A stretch of 64,000 nt of DNA from NCBI GenBank assembly GCA_001247695.2, contig LGRX02003645.1, positions 1 through 64,000 of the forward strand. Reading direction: 5' to 3'. Under the pieces are notes generated by a model. The model did not search any database and was not told the origin of the DNA. It worked only from the letters and a program-made list of their open reading frames with translations. The position numbers were made by a program, and so were the translations under genes. Positions within the stretch are counted from its first letter, which is position 1, and the number at the start of each line of letters is the position of its first letter. This DNA comes from Cymbomonas tetramitiformis (Eukaryota > Chlorophyta > Pyramimonadophyceae > Pyramimonadales > Pyramimonadaceae). Of the stretch, positions 19,851-28,750 are shown in pieces.

Positions 19851-20888
19851 TTACTGGTCATCGAGCTCCAGCTCGAACGACACGGCGTCGGATCGCAAAC
19901 GCGCGTACTTGGCGTCGATACATCCCCGCGCGTGACGCACGTGCGCCAGCATTAGCACGTACCCCAACGCGCAAAACACGTGGTATACGGCGTGCACGTA
20001 CTGGTAACGCTCGCACAGCGTGCGCGATTGACACACGCAAGCGATCCCAAAGAGCGCCGCGCTCGCGTATACGTACATAGTTTGCGGTGCGACAGGCGCG
20101 TTGTTGATCGCAGTGTCCCGTTGCACGACGTGCATCATCACGACGTGCAAGACGACGACCGGTAGGTTTAGAAGCGGCTGTTCTTGCAAACTGTACCCCG
20201 CGTACGGTAGCACGCATGCCGCGGTCGCACCGACCATCATGTCCCCGAGCAGGTTTGTTGCGCGCACGTTGTGCGCGCGCGCCAACACGTGGTACATGCA
20301 GAGACACAGCATCACGAAAGGTCCGTGCAGCCTGCCGCTCGAGTAGAGGTCGATTTCGTACACCGTGTCCCTCGCGACGCGTTCGTAATTCATGACGGTC
20401 GACACGTACACCGTCAGGACGCCGACCACCAATTTCCGCAGGATGCACCATCGGTGATGCTGGCGGTATAGGTCCATGCAGACCACGGCGTGCGTCAGAA
20501 CGATGCACATGTAGTCCGACAGTTGGAACGCCAACGTGTGGGTTGCGTGATTCCCAAAACTCATGACGCCCATAAGTCCGAAGAGCACCTCGTACGATCG
20601 GCACATTCGCTTACGCGCGGCGTAGATCGCCGGACACGCAAACACCAAACTCGTAAAGGAGTTCACGGGCTCGGACAGGCCGCGCCACCAGGTTATGGTG
20701 ACCGCCACGGCATCCGCGGTTTCCTCCGCGCGCAGCTGGTACAGCTCGCAGTTATCCTTGCCGGCGGACAGCGCGTGCGGTAGTACTGTCGGCTCCGGTC
20801 GTAGCCAAAAACCGCCCGCTAACAGCGTAGCGATGCACATCACGACGGTGACGCCGAGCACCCACAAAACCCGCGTGTCCATAACCAT
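19851..20888 (-). CDS. CREST-superfamily membrane protein, alkaline-ceramidase-like
   Basis: 345 residues from the ATG at 20888, with about seven hydrophobic segments. The motifs of the CREST superfamily (alkaline ceramidases, PAQR receptors, Per1) are in order: E73-P-x-N76-S77, S110-x3-H114, D125 and H299-x3-H303. In ceramidases these S, H, D and H-x3-H residues hold a catalytic zinc in the membrane. The family hydrolyses ceramide to sphingosine and fatty acid. Hydrolase activity is inferred from the intact ligand set, but a PAQR-like role is not excluded. A lipid-modifying role would suit a virus that remodels host sphingolipids. Its 5' end is duplicated at 22189-22320. Confidence 0.75.
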   Translation of the reverse strand: MVMDTRVLWVLGVTVVMCIATLLAGGFWLRPEPTVLPHALSAGKDNCELYQLRAEETADAVAVTITWWRGLSEPVNSFTSLVFACPAIYAARKRMCRSYEVLFGLMGVMSFGNHATHTLAFQLSDYMCIVLTHAVVCMDLYRQHHRWCILRKLVVGVLTVYVSTVMNYERVARDTVYEIDLYSSGRLHGPFVMLCLCMYHVLARAHNVRATNLLGDMMVGATAACVLPYAGYSLQEQPLLNLPVVVLHVVMMHVVQRDTAINNAPVAPQTMYVYASAALFGIACVCQSRTLCERYQYVHAVYHVFCALGYVLMLAHVRHARGCIDAKYARLRSDAVSFELELDDQ

Positions 20889-20999
20889 TCCGTACGTCGC
20901 GTGATTGCGGGGCACCGGACTTACGCGAGGGTGAGCGTGCCAATTCTAATCGCATCGAAGCACGTGCGCGCACCAACGGAACACGCCGTTTGTATTTTG
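20868..20999. repeat. 132-bp direct repeat, copy 1 (5' end of the CREST gene)
   Basis: Covers the first codons and promoter-proximal flank of the CREST gene. It matches 22189-22320 with a handful of mismatches. The two copies bracket about 1.19 kb that holds the DUF3605-like gene. Confidence 0.9.
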
Positions 21000-21243
21000 T
21001 TTGTTGCTAATCCAGCCGAGAACAGATCATGTCCACCACTTTAATAGTAGAGCACTTAAGACGAAACGTATGTCAATGGCCCGCTCGGACATCGGAACGC
21101 TCACACGTGTTATCACCGTGCCTGTGCCTGTGAGTAAACTTATAAATTTAGGGTTTCGCAAAATACTGGTTACAGCACTGTCGGTAGGAGATGCTCGTTC
21201 ACAACCAGACTTGGCGGGGAGCATACTTATGATTAGCAAAGCA

Positions 21244-21879
21244 CTAAAAGCTGTTCTCTTTCAAATGCCAAAACACTTGTACGTGAAACACATCTGGAAT
21301 GGTCATTTTCGGATTAAGGTACCACACAAACTCAAAAGGTCGAAAGGTGCGCTGACCGTTTATCTCAGTATTTTCTTCCGACGACGCGAGTTCAGCTTCG
21401 ATGCCCTGAAATATATCTCTGTTGATCACGTCCTCTTCAAGATCCTCTTTGGCCGCGCTATACCACATTATGTAATGAAGAGTTCCACTTGGCACGCGAT
21501 ATGGAAACTCGTTTTTAAGGAATCTGCGCTTGTCGACAAGGTTACCTTGTTTGTCGAACCGGTTCGCTATCTTCCTAGTGCCTATTCGACGTCCCGTTGA
21601 AGGGTCCTTTTCGTAGGTCACTTCGAGGCGGAGCACCGTGTGCAGTATATGATCGGCTTCCGTAGCGTAGTGAAATTTATATTTTGCGGTTGCAGAATCC
21701 TTTGCAGCAACAGTCTCCGGGATCGGACGAATGTGCTCATCGCTGGGGATCCAGCCGAACTTGTGATTTAGGTACCGTAATATGACTTTATCGCTTGGGA
21801 TACGGCGGTTCCAAGGTGGGCCATACTCTGCGACGTCATGTGGATGAGAACTGTCTGTGTTATCCTGCCTCTCGGTCAT
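21244..21879 (-). CDS. DUF3605-like protein
   Basis: 211 residues from the ATG at 21879. The blocks NEFPYRVPSGTLHYIMWYS (about 143-161) and FVWYLNPKMTIPDVFHVQVFW (near the end) match the DUF3605 pattern: a WPY/FPY loop, H-x3-W, an E-rich spacer, then W-F/Y-x-N and a terminal F-H-V. DUF3605 proteins are small, mostly fungal and uncharacterised. No signal peptide or membrane segment is present. An open frame just upstream (22094-21876) overlaps the ATG and could be part of an unseen 5' exon. The gene lies between 132-bp direct repeats and is AT-richer than its neighbours, so it was probably inserted. Confidence 0.65.
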   Translation of the reverse strand: MTERQDNTDSSHPHDVAEYGPPWNRRIPSDKVILRYLNHKFGWIPSDEHIRPIPETVAAKDSATAKYKFHYATEADHILHTVLRLEVTYEKDPSTGRRIGTRKIANRFDKQGNLVDKRRFLKNEFPYRVPSGTLHYIMWYSAAKEDLEEDVINRDIFQGIEAELASSEENTEINGQRTFRPFEFVWYLNPKMTIPDVFHVQVFWHLKENSF

Positions 21880-22188
21880 GTTTTTAAACTGAGTAACAGG
21901 AACAGGTCCTTGAGCAGAACCGAACGAGCAAATTTCCGGTATGTACGAGCTCTCCAGTTTCCGTGCGTTTCACAAAGAGACTTCACTTCAGGAAGAATAC
22001 AAAGAAAGTCTAGGGGAAATCTGGTGTCGGATTTTAATCCTTGAGAGCAAATATTGGATATATCAAATACATCAGAACGAGCTATGCTATGCACTTTTTT
22101 TTGTAAGTTCTACTGTTGAGCTGGATGTTTCATGGTGTCGGTTGGCAGATTAAGACCAGATGACGCTACGTCCGCTCTTGCCCCTCGC

Positions 22189-22320
22189 AACCCGCGTGTC
22201 CATAACCATTCCGTACGTCGTGCGATCGCGGGGCACCGAACTTACGCGCGGGTGAGCGCGCCAATTCTAATCGCACCGAAGCACGTGCGCGCACCAACGG
22301 AACACGCCGTTTGTATTTTG
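22189..22320. repeat. 132-bp direct repeat, copy 2 (truncated CREST 5' end)
   Basis: Carries the start codons and flank of the CREST gene, then breaks off after about seven codons, so it cannot encode the protein. See 20868-20999. Confidence 0.9.
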
Positions 22321-23155
22321 CGTCGCAGCGCTCCTGGTGTGATAACAAAATCGGGTGGTCCGTAATCACCTGTTTCGCCTTTGGCAGTGGTAAGCTTGCG
22401 TCAATCCATTCGTCAACGTGCGTAGGTTCGTATGTAGAAAGGGTTACGGTCGAGCGCGATGTCATCTTGTGGGTAGTGTTCATGACGCGTATTGTGCTGA
22501 GTCACGCGCGCGGTCGCCGAAGTGAAAAGCTACGTGAAAGCAAGTCAAACAATCCGAGATTTAACGTTTTAACGGAGAATCAAAGATTCCTTTGGCATAT
22601 TGGATACAATAACGGGTACGCGTGTCATTCAGTCAGCATACGCAACAATTTTTGCATGTTTTGTGGTGTTGCGGTGCCTCCGTTTTGCGCCGAGGTAGTC
22701 CCTGTTGTTCGTGTTATTCAATTAACACGCGTATTACCGAAGGCGTGTGGTTTGCCACCAATTTTTTTCTCAGGAGCAGCGAGTGCGTGGTGCGGGCTCG
22801 TAGTTTGGTGGAGGAGGGTGACAAAATGTGCCCGTGGGGTGTTATTTTGTTGGTATTAAGACATACCTACTTCTGAAATGTGAACAAGGGGGGGGAGGGG
22901 GTGGGTCGGTGATGGGTCCAAGGCAATCGTCGTGTAGCAGGTAACACACGTTAACACACAACCGGACAAGGAAATCAACTTGTGTAAAAAATAAACAGAT
23001 TACCGCTCGAACTTGAGTTTCCAATTCTATTCGACCAAATGGAACAATTAAAAACAAACCGTCATAAATCATACAATAAGGTGGGCCACATTTAAGCCGC
23101 GGGCAACGTGCACAACGTGTCAATAGCTGCTTGAGAAAAATGTTGCAAGCACACA
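22321..23155. other. Stretch without a convincing gene
   Basis: ORFs at 22311-22859 (+) and 22842-23156 (-) lack domains and good starts. A G-run lies at 22889-22907. I see nothing I can call. Confidence 0.4.
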
Positions 23156-25467
23156 CTACGCATTGAGTAAGTCTATTGTATGGCAGTCATGAGACGGTTT
23201 GCCAACCTCTAATATCTCCACAGACTGACTGCCTGACTTGTCTTCTTGATGTTGTGCACGCTTGGCTTGTTCCTTTTGTTGCTTCTGTACCCGGTGGTGC
23301 TCGAGGAGCTCTGTTAAAGGGTCGCGATCAGGTTGCGTTTCAGGATTCGACACACCCTCTGCCACCTGTGGGGTTGCTTGCCGCGCTACAAGCTGTAAGT
23401 ACCTTTCATTCAACGCGGAGTAGTCCGCCGTTGCCTTCTGTACAACTGCTTCATGGCGTGTTGTCCAGTCAAGATTTTTACTTTCAAGACGAGCTTGCTC
23501 TGCGCTCAAAGCTTCGTTGCTTTGCATTTGCTGATTGTACTGCGCTAGAAGCTCATTGTTCTGCGCAAGAAGCTTATTGTACTGCGCTAGAAGCTGTTCG
23601 CGCGCTTGACGCAACGCGGAGCACTCCTTCGTTGCCTCCTGTTCAGCTGCTGTCAGTTCAAGATTTTCAGTTTCAAGCTGAACTTGCTTTGCGCTCATAG
23701 CTTCGTTGCTTTGCATTTGCTGATTGGTCTGCGCTAGAAGCTCATTCTTCTGCGCTAGAAGCTGATCGCGCGCTTGACGCAACGCGAAGCACTCCGCCGT
23801 TGCCTCCTGTTCAGCTGCTGTCAGTTCAAGATTTTGAGTTTCAAAAGCTTCGTTTCTTTGCAATTGCTCGTTCAATCTGGCGTTCACCGAGGCTAACTCA
23901 TTTGAAAGCGCTTGTTTCGCTGAATCAATATCAAAGTTGTGAGCGACCGCGCGAACAAAATCATTATTAAGAGTTGCCGCCTCTGAGCTCAATTTCTCGT
24001 ACTTTTCATTCAGGATGACAATATCAGCGCGCAGCTGTTCAGACTCTTCATTTTTACGCTTGCAAACTTGCTCGCAAGCTGACAGGTTTTTACCCTGGGT
24101 GTCAAACGCAGCGCGCAGCTGTTCCAACTGTTGGCCGTGTGCAACATTTCCAAGGCTTCGTATAGCTTGCGCAGCTGCACTTTCATCTGACTTCTGCATC
24201 AGTGCTCGCAGTGCTCCGTGCTCACGTTTCAAAGATTCATGCGCTTCATGTTGTTTACGTGCCTCAGAAGCAACGACGTCCAGTTCACCAGATAGTCTAT
24301 CGATACGCGCTTGCTTCTGTGCTGCCCCTGCGGCTTTTTCTTTAGCTGCATTTAAAAGAACCGTCAGCCCCTCCTTCTCTTGTCGCAGCCGTGCGCACGT
24401 GTTGGCGTCGTCTGACTGCGGCAGTGGGTGTTGAAAAGGCACATCAACGGTCCCTGCTTGGCCAAGAGCGGTATGTTTCCGCTTTTTCTGCAACCGTTGA
24501 GTAAGAGGTTATCAGGTTTTGGGCAGGCTTGTCAGTAAACAAAGACGTAACGCGGGGCAGGCTAAGAACACGTACCCGCTTGACTTCATTCGAGTCCGGG
24601 CCAGAATTGTGGTTGCTGCCTGGCGGCGTTGATACGCGCTGACCGGGCCCACCCCCGGTACCTACTGTATTAGCAAAGAGCTGTCTTCGCGATGTTGTGT
24701 TGCGACCGTCTTGGGCTATGCTCGCTGGCGACTGTTGTGATAAATGTTTCATAAGTTTTAGGCAGGTTTGCCAGTAAACGACAAAAACAAAGCGCTCAGT
24801 AAACGTCGAGTGCGTACCGTCGGAGGCAACGTGGGCGTGCTGGTGCTTGATGAGGCGAAATATGCCTGCAAACAGCAAAACCGTGTAAGACCAAAGCAAT
24901 CGCAAACACCGCGGAGTTGAAACAACGCGTCGCCCTTGACGTTATTGTGCGCACCTTGGCGATTTCGAGCGCTGATTGCTTTTGGGCGACCTTTTCTGTT
25001 TCGGGTGGGTTATTTTCTCTATATTTGTACGCACATTTCGGTAATTCCTTATGAGCCAAGAACGTTTTAAATGATGTGCATGTTTGCTTTCGCCCGTGTT
25101 TGTGCCCTAGCACATACAGGTTGGCATGCAAGTCTGTCTGGTCTTCCTGAAGTGTCCGTTGTAAGAATGCCGCCTGCACCAACTCGCCTTCGGGTTCACC
25201 CTGGTCGTTGCACGCTAAATAGACCCATTCGCCACCCGCAGCTGCGTTCACAGCGATATATTTTATTTCTTGTGGGTGTAATATCGCAACTTGTACCAGC
25301 TTGTAAACATCGCTACACCATAACCGGTTGTTATCTGTTAAAGCTCTAACAAAATTATTAAAAAAGGTCATATCGATGTCAACTTCTCTGTCGGACACTA
25401 TTTTATAACGGCTGCTACTCTGAGATGTTAATGCACGTGTGCCGGGAGTCTTGTCTGACCGTGACAT
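23156..25467 (-). CDS. Four-exon coiled-coil protein with a nuclear-localisation-like motif
   Basis: Exons on the minus strand: 25467-24910, 24865-24818, 24731-24576, 24487-23156. The introns are 44, 86 and 88 nt, all GT-AG and all phase 0. Together they give 697 residues. The N-terminal part (about 1-186) is globular and unrecognised. A Ser/Thr-rich linker follows. The last splice joins KR to KKRK, creating a basic KRKKRK motif. The rest is a long coiled coil with two tandem copies of a unit beginning LELTAAEQEAT and containing QLLAQ repeats. It is probably a nuclear structural or scaffold protein. The 5' end is uncertain: the frame stays open upstream to about 25650 without an ATG, so more exons are possible. 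Confidence 0.65.
24488..24575 (-). other. Spliceosomal intron (related to 24732-24817)
   Basis: Donor GTACGT, acceptor TTGCAG, phase 0. Shares a 27-nt block (forward 24514-24540) with the next intron: 23 of 27 positions identical, and all four differences are transitions. Confidence 0.75.
24732..24817 (-). other. Spliceosomal intron (related to 24488-24575)
   Basis: Donor GTACGC, acceptor AACAG, phase 0. The shared block is at forward 24753-24779, at a similar distance from the acceptor. Confidence 0.75.
24866..24909 (-). other. Short spliceosomal intron, 44 nt
   Basis: Donor GTGTTT, acceptor TTGCAG, phase 0. It separates the globular exon from a 48-nt Ser/Thr-rich exon. Confidence 0.65.
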
Positions 25468-26085
25468 GAATGAAGGAAGTGTTGTACTGGAAAAAAAAAC
25501 AACTACAAACACTCCAAGTTGAATAACATGAAATGGCACCCTTGGTAATGCTTCACTTGAAAGTGGTGATTCCAGTTTATTTACAGGTGCTGAACTTGTC
25601 GCTGGCACGTCATCGACAACCAATGGTGTTTTGCCAGTTGTACAATTACAAAAGTCGTATTATCTTCGCTGTCCGGCACAGTCCAGAGCATGTAGTCTGA
25701 CGTGCCTTCTATAACCACCTCTTGTAGTTGCCGAATCTGTAACAATTTTCCTAAGCTGCGGTCGTTCCTCTGATATTAGGACTACCAAAAATATCGTCGA
25801 TCACACCGTTACCGCTAAATAGAATTTTCGCGATCGTATCAGTGGATAAATATCGTTACGTCCAATCACAGCACGCCGCGTTGGCAACGTGCGCTCTCAC
25901 CACCTGCTGATGCCCTGAAATATACACGTTCGATGACTCTGCGACCGCTGAAATATCGGGCGTCATCGCATTCACGTATAAATAAACTTATCTTTCAATC
26001 ACCGGGGGTCGCGTTGGCGGCGTAAAGCTGAAACGTAAAGCTACACAGCGATTCTCACTTAGTTCATTTGCCACACCCCAAGAAA
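25468..26085. other. Divergent promoter region
   Basis: Lies between the coiled-coil gene (left, minus) and a two-exon gene (right, plus). TATAAATA at 25977-25984 faces right, about 100 nt before the ATG at 26086. Minus-strand frames at about 25620-25760 look weakly coding and may be upstream exons of the coiled-coil gene. Confidence 0.5.
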
Positions 26086-27142
26086 ATGGACTCATCAGAA
26101 CGTTTTGAGCTTGAAAATAATGCAGCGGTATTTGCTTATTATGCCGACGATAGCAACCTGCCAAAATGTGCTCACTTTACTAACATTTTAGCAAAAACAC
26201 GCATAGAGTCAGCAATCGTAAAATCTATTCGGACTTTTTTTTCACCTAAAGGTAATGCTCCTTGTTGCAAGGTGGCACTAACGTTCCTGATTAATGACGC
26301 AAAGGAAGCCGTTTCAGGACGAATACTTTGTACGCGGTTCAGACAAGTGCACATCTTGTTTGAGGACGGGGACCATGTCATCGCTACCGTCGATGACCTC
26401 AGCGCGGAAGAACGATCAGGGCCACTGGCATGTTGGCAAGAATATGTAAAGTCCACCTCTACCCGAAAACGTAAAAAGCCGAGTACCGACGTGCCGGTTC
26501 AAGCAAAGGACGAAGTCACGTTCCTGCGTACCGTCAAAAAGGAGATAGTACCTGCCAAGGTGCGCCGTGCATGCCTCGTTGACTTTGGTTTCATTTTGGC
26601 GACACAGTTCGTGGCCACCTCGTGTTCGCGCAAATTGTGAGCCCGTCGGTCTGTTTTATGTCCAGATTGTTGCTTTTATGCCGAACCCCGCCGTGATCGT
26701 CGCAGCGAAGGAACACTATGCAAAACGCGATTTACTATCTGATTTAGACATCAAGGACCTTGGGTGTATATCTTCCTTCCTGGAAATAATGGAACAAAAC
26801 AACACCAAGGTTTGTAAACAAGCACGCACGTCTTGCTTCGCGGGACTAGCGACCTGTACGAATGCTAAGGGTACGCACGAGTGCCATTTGGAATATTTAA
26901 AGAAGCGGGTGATGTCCGTCGTGTATAGTGATGTGACTCACTTTACACTGGTTGGGTTCTTTGTTTACGAGAATCCAAATTTTCCTTTGTTGGAGCATGT
27001 GACATTTTTTGCAAAAGACCGTAAGAACTGTATTTTACCCAGATACGTGAAACGCGAAGGTACAGAATACCCATACGCAGAAATGAAAGACGTCTGGAAT
27101 TTTTTCGAATTCTTGCACGAGCGAGATGATCATAGGTTGTAA
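26086..27142 (+). CDS. Two-exon protein of unknown function, 316 aa
   Basis: Exon 1 is 26086-26559 and exon 2 is 26666-27142. The intron (26560-26665, 106 nt) has donor GTGCGC and acceptor TCCAG, in phase 0. Reading through the intron would stop at 26640. Translation starts at the ATG at 26086; the TTG at 26068 is upstream of it. A basic KRKKP motif near residue 127 could be a nuclear signal. I recognise no domain in either exon. A TATA box at 25977-25984 supports transcription from this side. Confidence 0.6.
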
Positions 27143-27321
27143 CATTGTCAGTAGCTTATTATACAACTGCGGTGCGCAAAAGCTGAGTCCGAGATCGACG
27201 TGTAACGAGCGCGCTCGTTTAGAATGTAACAATGTGTTAGACGTAATTATTTGTATTTTTATCAGTCCTATCAAGCTAGAGGTGCACCAGTTGAAGCACA
27301 ACGCACTGACTCGGTATGCCA

Positions 27322-27930
27322 TCAAGTGCGTTTTCGGCCTCGTCTAAATAGCCACCCCGCATGATCATACCGACACCATGGCATATTCGAGTTGTATAAC
27401 GCATCGAAGAACGTTTCGTTTGCATATGGGAGCGTTGACGTTTTATCACGGACGTCGTCTGCTTGTTTGACGTCTAGGTGTAAACAAGTTTCGAACTGTT
27501 TTGGCCAGCGGTGCACCCACCAAGATCGACGCATCTCGATGCCATCGTCGCAGGACCAGCGGAAGGTCCTGCCCTGGCGGTCGGGGTGGGTTTTTTTCGC
27601 TCGGGCAGCTCCTCGGCCAATCGTGCTTTAGCTTGTTCCAATTTTGCCTTTTCCTCCGGACACTTCTCTAGGTCGTTTTGGATACGCTGGACTTGTTCGA
27701 AACCTGGAAGTACCTTTCGTTACAGGTCATTAAATATTCTCATAAGCGTTCGTGCGTATGTAGCTTACGTTTATCAACTTGACCATAAAATCAAAAAATT
27801 TATTCTTGATAGTTGGGTATTTATATTCTAAATCGGTGGTAGTATGAGTCCACTCGCCTTGCATGACCTCAAAAACCTGAATCATCGCTTTTTCTTCGGT
27901 AAGCGTTTCCAAACAAGTTATCAAGTCCAT
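27322..27930 (-). CDS. Two-exon gene with an apparent -1 frameshift, unknown function
   Basis: Exon 1 (27930-27769, 54 codons) starts with an ATG. A 55-nt intron (27768-27714; donor GTAAGC, acceptor GAAAG, phase 0) leads into a charged helical segment (FEQVQRIQNDLEKCPEEKAK). At a run of seven A on the minus strand (27597-27591) coding moves to the -1 frame, which runs on to 27322 with a Trp-rich, well-formed sequence (SWWVHRWPKQFETC). Without the shift the protein ends about 35 codons later. It could be a mutation, a sequencing indel or programmed frameshifting. The function is unknown. Confidence 0.4.
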
Positions 27931-28006
27931 CCGTGCTTTTGAATTCGCGGGAAATTATTTCATCTATCTATCATGCAAGAATTGTTTATATATGCTATCG
28001 AGCAAC

Positions 28007-28280
28007 TTAGATATCTTTTTTGAAATGCTCGTCTTCCTTAATATTTACTGTAGGAATTTCATGCTTTTGTACAAAATACTGTAAAACTTCGCATACTATA
28101 TCATTAGTCCACTGATCTGACACCACCTTTCTAATACCGGTATTCGTCCAAGCTGCTAATATAGATCGCCTCGCAACGCTCGAGTTCTTCTATGAGCGAT
28201 GCGTGAAATTCGCGAATTTCTTCCAGCGACCTGCAAAATGTGACGATTAGTTTCACCATGCTGTAGAAGCGAACGGCCAT
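28007..28280 (-). pseudogene. Relic coding fragments in two frames
   Basis: On the minus strand an ATG at 28280 opens 49 codons (MAVRFYSMV...). A second frame then carries a coding-like stretch that ends at 28007 (VNIKEDEHFKKDI). The frame change has no clear splice sites. The surrounding 27931-28750 shows nothing else I can support. It looks like the remains of a gene. Confidence 0.3.
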
Positions 28281-28750
28281 AATAATAAAAACGTGTTCTG
28301 TCAACGGTTTAGATACGTGGTGTTTTGTATGTAGGAGCTTTGTGTTTGTGCGCCGTGATCGTAACCCGACTCCTTTTATTTTTGTATGAGCGACTGATTG
28401 TCACACCGGCACGACCAGCACCCGGTGGTCCGTGCGAACGTTGGGCGGCACCCCGTACGGCGTGTCAAAATGGCGTGTTCGTAATTCCCGCATATTTTTT
28501 CGATCCTAACTCGGCATGTACACAACCTCGTTTAAAAAGTCACCCCACGCAATCGCGTACACCATAACGTCACGTGTACGCCTTACGTAAATTCGAGACG
28601 TGCTACGTTCAGATCGTCGTTTCGTCGGCAAGTGAGGGTGTTGACGTAAAATAACGAACGGTGGTTGCGTAGTTCACATTTATGGTAACTTTTATGTATG
28701 TGTTTTTTTCAACTGGTTTTGGCTAGCGGTGCACCCGAACGGGCGACACC

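Noticed and set aside
22311..22859. 182-codon plus-strand ORF
   Set aside because: No domain; it starts inside the copied CREST promoter and its composition is not gene-like.
28325..28567. 80-codon ORF with a hydrophobic start
   Set aside because: Begins with TTG, has no TATA box, and overlaps a low-information region.
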